64,000 nt of DNA from Streptomyces sp. NBC_01485 (GCF_036227125.1 NZ_CP109435.1:4092001-4156000), one strand, 5' to 3'; positions 17,025 through 28,435 are shown, counted from the stretch's first letter. Made by a program: numbers and translations. Notes: generated by a model not told the origin, from the letters alone.

Positions 17025-17367
17025 GGTGGGAACCCTTTTCTTCAGTAGGTGTTGAGGGGGCTGGGCACGAGTTTGTGGGCCGTTGCCGGGTTGAGGTGCA
17101 CATCCCGGGGTTGACGACTGCCCGCTTGTCTGGGGCGTCCGTTCGCTGTGCGACTGGACACCTGCCGAGCTGAGCCTCCGGGTTGCGTGTCGCGCTCTCA
17201 GCAGGCCTGTGCAGCGCGACTGGGATCGAGAACACGCTCTCCGACGACTGGACATGGATGGATTTGGGCCAGCTTCTGGAGCCCGATTCGGCCAGTTGCT
17301 CCGCCATGGCTACAGCGGGCTGTCCAGGTTCTGACGTCGCAAGGGCGGTGCGCTTTCGTGCGTTCAT
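17014..17367 (-). CDS. possible small gene upstream of the secreted protein (uncertain)
   Basis: A frame of 117 codons begins at an ATG at 17367 preceded by GGAGGT at a six-base distance, an excellent ribosome site, and ends with an 11-bp overlap of the secreted-protein start, which would allow coupling. Against it, third-position GC is weak and the product (MNARKRTALATSEPGQPAVA...) matches nothing I recognise; it may be the truncated remnant of a longer gene. Confidence 0.3.
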   Translation of the reverse strand: MNARKRTALATSEPGQPAVAMAEQLAESGSRSWPKSIHVQSSESVFSIPVALHRPAESATRNPEAQLGRCPVAQRTDAPDKRAVVNPGMCTSTRQRPTNSCPAPSTPTEEKGSHHAK

Positions 17368-17482
17368 GAATCGACCTCCGCCCTGTGAGGACGATGCGGG
17401 GTGGACCGCGCCGTCTGGCTGCACCACAGAGATTGCTGGTCAATCCGGATCTGGGCCAGAGAGGCCGGCCCCGTTGGGACAC

Positions 17483-17498
17483 CGTGGGACGTCCCACG
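17483..17498. promoter_or_regulatory. perfect 16-bp palindrome CGTGGGACGTCCCACG
   Basis: The palindrome lies 177 bp upstream of the membrane-anchored HTH gene pair, with related TGGGAC/TGGGATGTCC half-sites near 17475, 17510 and 17538. A regulator-binding cluster is likely; the protein is unknown. Confidence 0.45.
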
Positions 17499-17674
17499 CG
17501 TTGACCTGCTGGGATGTCCGGCGTGATGCGGCATCGCTGGGACGCCCGCCCTCGTGGGCCATGACTGAAGACACGGGTGTGGAGCTTCGGCCTGGCCCTG
17601 GAGCCCGCGCGAGGTGTACTAACAGGGCAAGGGGCGAGAGCCCTGGGGGGTTCTGATGCGTATTGGGGTGGAGC

Positions 17675-18619
17675 GTGTCACGTTGGAAAGAACTGCCGGA
17701 TTCCCTGGACCAGAGAGTCCGGCAACTCGTGGTGCAGTTGCGGAGGTTGAAGGACCGCAGCGGGCTGAGCCTGGACGTGCTCGCGGTCAAGACCGGATAC
17801 AGCCGCTCGTCGTGGGATCGCTACCTCAACGGGAAGGCGCTGCCGCCGCAGCACGCGGTGGAGGAACTGGCGCGGGTCTCAGGGGCGGATCCGGTCCGGC
17901 TGCTCGTGCTGCATGAGGTGGCCGAGGAAGCGTGGCCACAGCGGATCGCGTCGTCCTCGTCGGCCGGTGCGGAGGGCAGCGGCGAACAGGGGGCACGGGG
18001 CGAGGCGGCTGCCGAACGTTCTGGTGCGGCCGAGGACTCTGCGGCGTCGGCGGAGGGGCCCGGGGCCTCGGAGGAGGGGCCCACGGTGTTGGGGGCCGGG
18101 CAGCCGCCGGGGGTGCGCAGGCCCGTCGCCCTCGCTGCCATGGTGGCCGCCGCGCTCGTGGGGATGGCCGCCGGAATGCTGATCGCCGCGCCCTGGGGCG
18201 ATGACGACGGCGGGGGCGACAAGGTGCAGACGGCGCTGGATGGCCCACTCCCGAGCAGCAGTACCACCAGTACCGGTGCCAGTACCGCCGGCAACAGCAA
18301 CAGCACCTCTACCGAGGGGCTGGGCTGGTACGTCTTCAAGCCGGGCAAGTCGTACTCCTGCAAGGTCCGCCGGACCGGCGCGGCAGGCGGGGGGCTGTTC
18401 GCCGGATACAGCGCGACGCGCACCGCCGTCCTTGCCGGACCGGGCTGGGACGTGGTGGAGGCCCAGTGCCTGCTGCGCTATCTCCAGTTGGAGCCGGGCA
18501 TCGTCGACGGGGTCTACGGGCAGCAGACCATCGCGGCCGTGATGCGTCTGCAGAAGAAGGCCGGGCTGCCGGCGGACGGCGTCGTGGGCCCGCACACCTG
18601 GCAGGCGCTGCGCGGATGA
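17675..18619 (+). CDS. membrane-anchored HTH protein with C-terminal peptidoglycan-binding domain
   Basis: This 314-residue protein has a cytoplasmic N-terminal XRE HTH (residues 8-80: VRQLVVQLRRLKDRSGLSLD, TGYSRSSWDRYLNGKALP), an acidic Ala/Glu/Ser linker, one membrane segment (VALAAMVAAALVGMAAGMLI), a Ser/Thr-rich extracellular stalk, and a PG_binding_1 domain at the C terminus (CLLRYLQLEPGIVDGVYGQQ, MRLQKKAGLPADGVVGPHTW). It could sense the wall and report to DNA directly, which is inference. The start is uncertain: GTG 17675 fits family alignments, a TTG at 17663 is possible. It overlaps the next gene by four bases. Confidence 0.8.
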   Translation: MSRWKELPDSLDQRVRQLVVQLRRLKDRSGLSLDVLAVKTGYSRSSWDRYLNGKALPPQHAVEELARVSGADPVRLLVLHEVAEEAWPQRIASSSSAGAEGSGEQGARGEAAAERSGAAEDSAASAEGPGASEEGPTVLGAGQPPGVRRPVALAAMVAAALVGMAAGMLIAAPWGDDDGGGDKVQTALDGPLPSSSTTSTGASTAGNSNSTSTEGLGWYVFKPGKSYSCKVRRTGAAGGGLFAGYSATRTAVLAGPGWDVVEAQCLLRYLQLEPGIVDGVYGQQTIAAVMRLQKKAGLPADGVVGPHTWQALRG

Positions 18620-19461
18620 CCGGCTCCGCACCGGAGTGCGTGGCACTGGCCGAGGGGCTCCGCGAAATGAGGGCGCGGACGGGCCTGAGCCTGGTGGCGC
18701 TGGCCGAGCGCACGGCGTACAGCAAGTCGTCCTGGGAGCGCTATCTCAACGGGAAGAAGCCAGTGCCCCGGCAGGCCGTCGAGGCGCTCTGCGCGATGGC
18801 GGGGGAGCCCGCCGGGCGGCTGCTCGCCCTGTGGGAACTGGCGGACGCCGAGTGGAGCGGGCGCGCCCGACACACCCGCCCCCCTGCCCAGCCCGCGCCC
18901 ACGCCCCCGCCCACGCCCGCCCTGGTCCCCGCAGGTGCTGTGGGGACCAGGGCGGATGAGGGCGTCCACAGGAGGGCTCGGCGCCACGGGCTGTTCATTG
19001 CCGGTGCGGGTGTGGCCGCAGTGGCGATCTTGGCGGCGCTGTCTCTGCGGAGCCCCGGCGCCGCCGGAAGCCCGGCGAGCCTGGCGTCCCCCACGCTGGA
19101 TCCCGTTCCCGGATGCCAGGGGAAGGCGTGCGACGGGAAGGATCCCAACCCGATGGCCTGCGGGTTACCCGGCCGGGTGGACTCGCTCGGTCCGCCGCAC
19201 CGCACCAGCACCGGTACGAGTGTGGAGATCCGGTACAGCGAGGTGTGCGCCGCCGCGTGGGGCCGGATCTGGCATTCGAAGGTCGGGGACATGATCGAGG
19301 TCTCGGCCCCCGGCGCCCTGCCGCGTCGGGTCGTCATCAGAAACGCCGCGGATACGGGCTCCTACCGTTTCACGTCGATGATCGGCGACCCGAACCGGAC
19401 CAACCTACGGCTGTGCTTCACACCGGCGGGCGTCACGGTCCGGGAGTGCTTCGACTCCTGA
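18616..19461 (+). CDS. membrane-anchored HTH protein with extracytoplasmic DUF2690 domain
   Basis: This 281-residue protein overlaps the previous gene in an ATGA arrangement. It repeats the same plan with a different sensor: N-terminal HTH (LREMRARTGLSLVALAERTA, YSKSSWERYLNGKKPVP), Pro/Ala linker, one membrane segment (GLFIAGAGVAAVAILAALSL) and a C-terminal domain of the DUF2690 type with four or five Cys (PGCQGKACDGKDP, MACGLPG, YSEVCAAAWGRIWH, LRLCFTP...RECF). The two HTH domains are clearly paralogous (GYSRSSWDRYLNGK versus AYSKSSWERYLNGK), so they may bind DNA as a heteromer. Confidence 0.82.
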   Translation: MTGSAPECVALAEGLREMRARTGLSLVALAERTAYSKSSWERYLNGKKPVPRQAVEALCAMAGEPAGRLLALWELADAEWSGRARHTRPPAQPAPTPPPTPALVPAGAVGTRADEGVHRRARRHGLFIAGAGVAAVAILAALSLRSPGAAGSPASLASPTLDPVPGCQGKACDGKDPNPMACGLPGRVDSLGPPHRTSTGTSVEIRYSEVCAAAWGRIWHSKVGDMIEVSAPGALPRRVVIRNAADTGSYRFTSMIGDPNRTNLRLCFTPAGVTVRECFDS

Positions 19462-19489
19462 GAGGGCGGTATGAGACCTGATACCCGAT

Positions 19490-19660
19490 TCTTCGTTTCG
19501 TGCGGGACAAGCGGCGGGTCGTAGCGACGTCGGTCGACTGCGGCCGAGGCTGGGTGAACAAGCCTGGCTCGGTCTCGGTCAGGATCCCGCGGTCGGCCGG
19601 CTGCTTGAGCTCGAGGCGGACGTCGTTGATGTTGTCGGGCGAGAACACCACGTCCATCGC
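19490..19660 (-). pseudogene. C-terminal remnant of a winged-helix-like or transposon-associated protein
   Basis: Leftward translation gives NDVRLELKQPADRGILTETE followed by PGLFTQPRP. It resembles the C-terminal end of a small DNA-binding protein common near Streptomyces transposons. No start codon or N-terminal half is present and the frame is interrupted around it. Identification is from pattern memory only. Confidence 0.35.
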
Positions 19661-19698
19661 CTCAATAACACGCAACGCGGTGACCGAGACACAACAAG

Positions 19699-19727
19699 GC
19701 CCCACCCCGGTCGAGTTGGGGTGGGGC
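19699..19727. terminator. GC-rich terminator hairpin
   Basis: GCCCCACCCC (19699-19708) and GGGGTGGGGC (19718-19727) are perfect complements with a nine-base loop. It lies between the HTH pair (rightward) and the end of the SpoIIE gene (leftward), so it could serve either strand. Confidence 0.6.
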
Positions 19728-19968
19728 ACAGTTGCCGGTCAGGCGGAGTCCGGCTCTCCTGACGGGAGTTCGTCACCGGCTGGGAACCGGGCCGTACCGC
19801 CCTCCTCCCAGGTGACCACCACGGCCGACCCGCCCACGCCTTGCCAAGCGGGCGGGCGTGCCCTTCTGACGATGTTTCCGGGTCAGGCGCAGCACGCGGC
19901 GGAGCACCCTCGACAGAAGTCGATGCGTTCGCGCGAGACCAAGCCCTGCTGGGCATCCGTACGAACCG

Positions 19969-22953
<2,985 letters not shown>

Positions 22954-23107
22954 TTCCCTGCCCTGGAGGTGCCTCGGCCCGCCGCACACCGCGAATCGGC
23001 CTGCTGAGGGGCCTCCTCCAAGCGAATCCACTTTAGACCTGTTGTCACACAAATCACAGTTCGGGAAGGGCGAGGACCGGCCGGCCCAGAACGGAGGACG
23101 GGCCGGC

Positions 23108-24157
23108 CTAGAACGTCAGCACCGCCCGGGCCACCCGCCCCGCCTCCGCGTCCGCCGCCGCCTTCTCGAAGTCCTCGACCGGATAGGTCCGCGTGACGAG
23201 TTCGTCGAGCAGGAGCCGGCCCGCGCGGTACAGCTCGGCGTACAGGGCGACGTCCCGCTGCGGCCGCGAGGCGCCGTAACGGCAGCCCAGGATCGACTTG
23301 TCCAGGAACAGGGACGAGACGAGGAAGGACGCCTCGGCGGTCGCGGGCGGCACCCCGAGCAGCACCGCCTGGCCGTGCCGGTCGAGCAGATCGATCGCCG
23401 TACGGATCAGCTCGACCCGCCCCACGCACTCGAAGACGTGATCCGCGCCCGTCGGCAGCACCTCCCGCACCCCGTCCGTCGAGGTCAGGAAGTCGGTCGC
23501 CCCGAACCGCCGGGCCGCCGCCTCCTTCGCCGGGTTCGCGTCGACGGCCACGATCCGCAGCGCGCCCGCGATCCGCGCCCCCTGGAGCACGTTCAGCCCG
23601 ATCCCGCCGGTCCCGATGACGACGACGCTCTCCCCGTACCCCACCCGCGCGCGGTTGAGCACCGCCCCGACCCCCGTCAGCACCCCGCACCCGATCAGCG
23701 CGGCGGACGTCAGCGGGATGTCCTTCGGGATCCGCACCGCCTGCACGGCCTTGACGACCGTCCGCTCGGCGAACGCGGAGTTGGCCGCGAACTGGTACAC
23801 CGGGCTCCCCGCGCGCGTGAACGGCTTCCGCGGCCGTCCGATGGCCTGCCGGCACATCGTCGGCCGGCCCCGGTCGCACTCCGCGCAGGTACCGCAGTTG
23901 GCGAGCGTGGACAGCGCCACATGGTCCCCGGGTAGGACATGAGTGACCCCGGAACCGACCGCCGCCACCACCCCCGCGCCCTCATGCCCGAGGACGACGG
24001 GCACCGGGAAGGGAATCGTCCCGTCGACGACCGACAGATCGCTGTGGCACAGCCCGGCCGCCGAGACGGCGACCAGCACCTCACCGGGCCCCGGATCGCG
24101 TACGACGAGATCGTCGACGACCTCCGCCCGCTTCCCGTCGAACACCACGCCACGCAT
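23108..24157 (-). CDS. Zn-dependent alcohol dehydrogenase (MDR family)
   Basis: This 349-residue enzyme has catalytic-zinc ligands in GLCHSDLS and LGHEGAGVV, a structural-zinc loop with four Cys (CGTCAECDRGRPTMC, residues 86-100) and an NAD-binding GTGGIGLNVLQGA. It is a class III-like/AdhX-type dehydrogenase acting on an alcohol intermediate. Its ATG overlaps the stop of the upstream acyl-CoA dehydrogenase by one base (TGATG), so it is the last gene of the SDR-ACAD-ADH operon. Full length. Confidence 0.9.
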   Translation of the reverse strand: MRGVVFDGKRAEVVDDLVVRDPGPGEVLVAVSAAGLCHSDLSVVDGTIPFPVPVVLGHEGAGVVAAVGSGVTHVLPGDHVALSTLANCGTCAECDRGRPTMCRQAIGRPRKPFTRAGSPVYQFAANSAFAERTVVKAVQAVRIPKDIPLTSAALIGCGVLTGVGAVLNRARVGYGESVVVIGTGGIGLNVLQGARIAGALRIVAVDANPAKEAAARRFGATDFLTSTDGVREVLPTGADHVFECVGRVELIRTAIDLLDRHGQAVLLGVPPATAEASFLVSSLFLDKSILGCRYGASRPQRDVALYAELYRAGRLLLDELVTRTYPVEDFEKAAADAEAGRVARAVLTF

Positions 24158-25311
24158 CAGACGACCCCCTTGCGCTCTCTGGGCAGGCCGAGCACGCGCT
24201 CGGCGATGATCGTGCGCTGGATCTGGTCCGAGCCGCCGTAGATCGTGTCGGCCCGCGAGAACAGGAACAGGTGCTGCGCGTCGTCGAGTTCGTACGGCGA
24301 GGACGGCGACCAGTCCACCGGCCCGACGCCCGCCGCAGCCCCCCGCACCTGCACCGCCACCTCCCCCAGCCGCTGATGCCAGCCCGCCCACAGCAGCTTG
24401 GCCACGCTCGGCGCGCCCGGCCCGCCGTTGCCCCCCAGCGTCCGCAACGCGTTCCACCGCATGGTGCGCAACTCGGCCCACAACCGCACCAGCCGCTCCC
24501 GTACGACGGGGTCGTCGGCGGCCCCCGTCTCGACGGCCGTACGCACCACCCGCCCCAACTCCGCCGCGAAGCCGATCTGCTGGGCGAGGGTCGACACCCC
24601 GCGTTCGAAGCCGAGGAGACTCATCGCGACCCGCCAGCCGTCGCCCGCCGCGCCCACGACATGCTCCACGCGCGCGTGCGCCCCCTCGAAGAAGACCTCG
24701 TTGAACTCACTGGTCCCGGTCAACTGCCGGATCGGCCGCACCTCGATCCGCCCCGGCTGGTCCATGGGCACGAGCAGAAAGCTCAGCCCACGATGCCGCA
24801 TCGACTCCGGATCGGTACGAACCAGCACGAAACACCAGTCGGCCTCATGGGCGAGCGAGGTCCAGATCTTCTGCCCGGTGACCCGATACGTCCGCCCGTC
24901 CCCGGCGAGCTCGGCCCGCGTACGGATCCCGGCAAGATCAGACCCGGCCCCGGGCTCGCTGTACCCCTGACACCACAACTCCCCCCCGGCGGCGACCGGC
25001 GGCAGGAAGCGCGCCTTCTGCTCGTCCGTGCCATGCGCGAGAAGCGTGGGCGCGAGAAGGTTCTCCCCGATGTGCCCGGACCGCCCCGGCGCTCCGGACC
25101 GCGCATACTCCTCAGCCCAGGCCACCTGCTGAGTGAGAGAAGCGGCCCGATTCCCGTACCCGCCCTCCCCCCACCCGATCCCGATCCATCCGGCGGCCCC
25201 GAGGACGCGTTCCCAGGAGCGCCGGTCGCAGCTACCTGGGGCATGGGCAGCCAACCAGTCCCGAGCCTCGGCGCGAAACTCCTCATCCAGCGGACTGAAC
25301 CCGAAATCCAC
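24157..25311 (-). CDS. acyl-CoA dehydrogenase (FadE17-like)
   Basis: This 384-residue flavoprotein has the ACAD layout: WCQGYSEPGAGSDLAGI and the WTS motif in GQKIWTSLAHEADWCF, the mid-domain LTGTSEFNEVFFEGAHA, then GFERGVSTLAQQ and the C-terminal YGGSDQIQRTIIAERVLGLP. It introduces an alpha,beta double bond in an acyl-CoA and passes electrons to ETF. AGGAGG lies five bases before the GTG start, the strongest ribosome site of the operon. It sits between the SDR and Zn-ADH genes; the gap to the SDR gene (132 bp) is occupied by a genus-wide repeat. Confidence 0.9.
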   Translation of the reverse strand: MDFGFSPLDEEFRAEARDWLAAHAPGSCDRRSWERVLGAAGWIGIGWGEGGYGNRAASLTQQVAWAEEYARSGAPGRSGHIGENLLAPTLLAHGTDEQKARFLPPVAAGGELWCQGYSEPGAGSDLAGIRTRAELAGDGRTYRVTGQKIWTSLAHEADWCFVLVRTDPESMRHRGLSFLLVPMDQPGRIEVRPIRQLTGTSEFNEVFFEGAHARVEHVVGAAGDGWRVAMSLLGFERGVSTLAQQIGFAAELGRVVRTAVETGAADDPVVRERLVRLWAELRTMRWNALRTLGGNGGPGAPSVAKLLWAGWHQRLGEVAVQVRGAAAGVGPVDWSPSSPYELDDAQHLFLFSRADTIYGGSDQIQRTIIAERVLGLPRERKGVV

Positions 25312-25342
25312 GGTGACCTCCTAAGTCAGGGCGCCGGCACCC

Positions 25343-25422
25343 CACCCAGGGGCGCGGGGCTGTATCGATGTGCGGCTCCGCCGCGTGGGCGCGACCAGCC
25401 ACAACGAACCCGCACCCGCCAA
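25343..25422 (+). repeat. Streptomyces intergenic repeat, copy A
   Basis: About 80 bp reading GGGGCGCGGGGCTGTATCGA and on to GCGGCTCCGCCGCGTGGGCG, ending CCCGCACCCGCCAA. It matches copy B at 58947-59027 (opposite orientation) with only about eight differences. The GCGGCTCCGCCGC core is self-complementary. I recognise it as one of the abundant noncoding repeats of the genus; it lies inside an operon here. Confidence 0.75.
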
Positions 25423-25443
25423 ACCACCCGCACCCCCGCCCCC

Positions 25444-26355
25444 TCAGGCGTTAGGCCGACCCCCATCCGCCGCAGCCCGCCGCATCTCCTCCAACCGCTC
25501 CAACATCGGCATCGGATCCACCCCCACACTCCCCGGCAGCAGTTCCGCGATCCGCTCCGGCGACCACGCCCCCTCCGCATAAACCGAACGGAGTTCCCGC
25601 GGCTGCGCCCACACCGCGATCTTCGGCCCGGCCACCGTGTACACCTGCCCCGTCACCCCCGCATCCCGGGCGCGATCCGACAGCAGGTACACCACAAGCG
25701 CCGCCACATCCTCCGGCTCCCCGATCTCCGCCAACTCCACAGGCACCCCCGCGGACATCCGCGTCCGCGCGACCGGAGCAACCGCGTTCGCCGTCACCCC
25801 GTACCGGTGCAGGCCCAGCGCGGCGCTCCGCACGAGCGAGATGATCCCGCCCTTGGCCGCGCTGTAGTTGGCCTGCGACACCGACCCCTGATGGTTGCCG
25901 CTGGTGAAGCCGATCAACGTACCCGCGCCCTGCTTCCGCATCACCGCCGAAGCCGCCCGGAACACGGTGAACGTGCCCTTCAGATGGGTGGCGACGACCG
26001 GGTCCCACTCCTCCTCGGACATGTTGAACAGCATCCGCTCGCGCAGGATCCCGGCCACGCACACGACCCCGTCGACCCTGCCGTACGACGACAACGCCAC
26101 GTCGACGAGCCGCTGACCGCCCGCCATGGTGGAGATGTCGTCCGCGACGGCGACGGCCTCGCCGCCCGCCGCCTCGATCTCCTTGACGACGGTCTCGGCG
26201 ATCCCGCTCACGGGCGCGGCCCCGTCCACGCCCACGCCGTAGTCGTTGACGACGACCCGCGCGCCCTCCGCAGCCGCCGCGAGCGCCACCGCCCGTCCGA
26301 TGCCACGCCCCGCGCCCGTGACGGCGACGACCTTGCCGGCCAAGAAGTTCCCCAC
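25444..26355 (-). CDS. short-chain dehydrogenase/reductase
   Basis: This 303-residue SDR has the NAD(P)-binding TGAGRGIGRAVALA at residues 14-27, an acidic NDYGVGVDG after beta2, and the catalytic FTSGNHQG...NYSAAKGG (Tyr-X3-Lys). Length and the insertion after beta2 fit the group related to the dehydrogenase domain of multifunctional enzyme type 2, acting on 3-hydroxyacyl-CoA or hydroxysteroid-like substrates. The C-terminal 45 residues are an extension. GGAGGGG lies six bases before the GTG. It heads the leftward operon, divergent from the cyclase gene across an operator. Confidence 0.88.
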   Translation of the reverse strand: MGNFLAGKVVAVTGAGRGIGRAVALAAAAEGARVVVNDYGVGVDGAAPVSGIAETVVKEIEAAGGEAVAVADDISTMAGGQRLVDVALSSYGRVDGVVCVAGILRERMLFNMSEEEWDPVVATHLKGTFTVFRAASAVMRKQGAGTLIGFTSGNHQGSVSQANYSAAKGGIISLVRSAALGLHRYGVTANAVAPVARTRMSAGVPVELAEIGEPEDVAALVVYLLSDRARDAGVTGQVYTVAGPKIAVWAQPRELRSVYAEGAWSPERIAELLPGSVGVDPMPMLERLEEMRRAAADGGRPNA

Positions 26356-26375
26356 GCCCGGCCCCTCCCACAGTT

Positions 26376-26392
26376 TCTGACGATCCGTTAGA
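26376..26392. promoter_or_regulatory. TetR-type operator between SDR and cyclase genes
   Basis: TCTGACG-ATC-CGTTAGA has one mismatch between its arms. Further GTCAG half-sites follow at about 26411-26425. It lies in the 101-bp divergent promoter, 20 bp from the SDR start and 64 bp from the cyclase start, so one repressor could silence both sides. Confidence 0.6.
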
Positions 26393-26456
26393 TTTGAGAT
26401 GCGAGGACTAGATTGACCCGTCAGCCGGTCAGGAACAAGCCCCGGGGAGGCATGGA

Positions 26457-27383
26457 ATGACACTGCCGGTCGAGTTCCACGACATGGCCAAGCGCGTCAA
26501 CAACTGGGGGCGCTGGGGGGCCGACGACGAGATCGGCACGCTGAACCTGGTCACCGACGACGTCGTCCGCGCGGCCGTCGCCGAGGTCCGCACCGGCCGC
26601 CGCGTCCCGCTCGCGCTGCCCCTACGGCAGGACGGCGTGCAGACCGGCATGATCCCGGGCCGGGTCAACCCGCTGCACACCATGGTGCAGATCAACCAGG
26701 AGATCTTCGGTCCGGGCACGGTGGCGTGCAGCGACGACGCCGTGACGATGGGCCTGCAGGCCGGCACCCACTGGGACGCGCTGACCCACGTCTCGCACTC
26801 GGGGAAGCTCTACAACGGCCGTCCGGCCGCCACCATCACCGCGCACGGCGGTGCCGAGTTCGGCGGCATCGACAAGGCGCGGCACGTCGTCTCGCGCGGG
26901 GTGCTGCTGGACGTGGCACGCGCGCGTGGCGTCGACCGGCTGGCGGGCGGCTACGCGGTCACCCCCGAGGACCTGGACGCGGCCGAGGAACTGGCCGGTA
27001 CGCGCGTGCGCGGCGGCGACATCGTGCTCGTACGGACCGGGCAGGTCCAGGTCTATCTGGCCGGCGACAAGCAGGGGTACGGCTTCCCCTCGCCAGGGCT
27101 GTCGGTCCGCACCCCGGAGTGGTTCCACGCGCGCGATGTGGCCGCCGTGGCGAACGACACCATGACCTTCGAGATCTTCCCGCCCGAGATCGACGACCTG
27201 TGGCTGCCCGTGCACGCGCTCGACCTCGTGGAGATGGGGATGCTGCAGGGACAGAACTGGAATCTCGAAAAGTTGTCCACAGCCTGTGGAGAAGCGGGCC
27301 GCTACGCGTTCCTGCTGTCGGCGATGCCCGAACCGTTCGTCGGCGGAACGGGAACTCCGGTGGCCCCCGTCGCCGTTCTCTGA
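26457..27383 (+). CDS. cyclase-family (kynurenine formamidase-like) metal hydrolase
   Basis: This 308-residue protein belongs to the cyclase/kynurenine-formamidase fold: NNWGRWGADDEIGTLNLVT near the N terminus and the metal site LQAGTHWDALTH around residue 100. The first His of the usual HxGTHxDxxxH motif is Gln here, as I recall for the longer 300-residue branch. Members hydrolyse C-N or C-O bonds or open rings. GGGGAGG lies six bases before the ATG. It is divergent from the SDR operon and shares its operator. Confidence 0.85.
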   Translation: MTLPVEFHDMAKRVNNWGRWGADDEIGTLNLVTDDVVRAAVAEVRTGRRVPLALPLRQDGVQTGMIPGRVNPLHTMVQINQEIFGPGTVACSDDAVTMGLQAGTHWDALTHVSHSGKLYNGRPAATITAHGGAEFGGIDKARHVVSRGVLLDVARARGVDRLAGGYAVTPEDLDAAEELAGTRVRGGDIVLVRTGQVQVYLAGDKQGYGFPSPGLSVRTPEWFHARDVAAVANDTMTFEIFPPEIDDLWLPVHALDLVEMGMLQGQNWNLEKLSTACGEAGRYAFLLSAMPEPFVGGTGTPVAPVAVL

Positions 27384-27868
27384 CCGGAGACCGGAGACCG
27401 GAGAACGCGAGGAACGTCGGTCTGGCGGCGCGCGGTTGCCCGCCCCGAGCACGGCACCGCGCACCGCCATCCGACTCCGGCGTCCCGCCCCGACCCCCCT
27501 CGGCCCTGAGGGAACCGACGCCGAATCACGACCCACACTCGCCGAGGGCCTCCGTCACCGAAGCCCTCGCCGTCCCCTCACGGCGAATCGCTGAGCACAA
27601 GCGTGATCACATGAACACGACGCGTCAACACCCGAACGGGGATTTATCACTTACGCCCCCTTTGCGGTGGGCGCGCACAGAAGCACGGCCGGGCGCACCG
27701 ACCCCGTACCGGCCAAGACCGAGAGCGCTTTCTGCCCCCGTGCCCCACAACCTGCCGAATCACCGCCACCGTGCGCCCGCCGGACAGCCGGACGGACGGG
27801 CGGTATGACCATGCCGGATGACCGGGCCGGATGACCGGGCCGGATGACCGAGCCGGATGACCGGACGC
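27384..27868. other. 485-bp intergenic region with 13-bp tandem repeats
   Basis: The right end holds four 13-bp repeats of GCCGGATGACCGG (27813-27864). The rest contains no gene I can support; the AT-richer patch near 27600-27660 (ATTTATCACTTACG) is unusual for the window and may be a regulatory or terminator region. Confidence 0.5.
27813..27864. repeat. 13-bp tandem repeat, four units
   Basis: GCCGGATGACCGG is repeated four times without gaps; the third unit ends in A. It abuts the 3' end of the ATPase gene. Confidence 0.8.
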
Positions 27869-28435
27869 TCAGACGACCTCGAAGGCGAACCCTTCGAACC
27901 CTTCACAAGCCGGCTCCCGGCCCACCACAGCCCTGCCCAGCGCAGGATTGACCGCCGCAGCATTGCCCGCCGAGCCATTGCCCGCCGCGACCTTGCCGGG
28001 CTCGGCCCTGCCGGGGCCGGCACAGCGGTCCAGTTCGCACCAGATCCGCTTGCCCGCGCCCTCGACGCTCCAGCCCCAGCGGTCCGCGAGGCCGTCCACG
28101 AGGGCCAGGCCACGGCCGCCGGTCGCCTCGTCACTGGCGCACCGGGGCACGGGGGCCCGGCCGCTGGTGTCGGCCACCTCCAGGCGGACGATGGACGGTT
28201 CGGCAGCGCCGTCGGCCGTCCCGCCGCCCGGCAGGGAGAGCCGCAGCACGGCCGGACAGCCGGTGTGCACCACGGCGTTGGTGACCAGCTCGGAGACGAG
28301 CAGGATCAACGTCTCGGCGAGCGGCTCCTCGTCTCCTATCCCGGACCCGGCGAGGCGCGAACGGGCCCACCTGCGGGCGCGCCCCACCTCAGCGGGGTCG
28401 GGCCGGATCTCCAGCTGCACTTGAAGCACCTGCAC
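27869..28435 (-). CDS. RsbW-type ATP-binding regulatory protein
   Basis: This 188-residue protein has a complete HATPase_c domain: ETLILLVSELVTNAVVHTG (N-box with Asn), IVRLEVADTSGRAP and ATGGRGLALVDGLADRWG. It belongs to the anti-sigma/serine-kinase set abundant in Streptomyces. The C-terminal 55 residues are an Ala/Gly-rich tail outside the domain. No HTH or STAS partner is adjacent; it sits alone between the two catabolic modules. The GTG at 28435 lacks a strong ribosome site, so the start may be slightly downstream. Confidence 0.82.
   Translation of the reverse strand: MQVLQVQLEIRPDPAEVGRARRWARSRLAGSGIGDEEPLAETLILLVSELVTNAVVHTGCPAVLRLSLPGGGTADGAAEPSIVRLEVADTSGRAPVPRCASDEATGGRGLALVDGLADRWGWSVEGAGKRIWCELDRCAGPGRAEPGKVAAGNGSAGNAAAVNPALGRAVVGREPACEGFEGFAFEVV

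Larger units (their letters stand above)
19462..19968. other. 507-bp region with a gene remnant and a terminator
   Basis: Apart from the pseudogene fragment (19490-19660) and the hairpin at 19699-19727, I see no supported gene. Confidence 0.55.

Noticed and set aside
19490..19660. Active insertion sequence
   Set aside because: Only the end of a small DNA-binding protein is seen; no transposase, no terminal inverted repeats and no target duplication were found.
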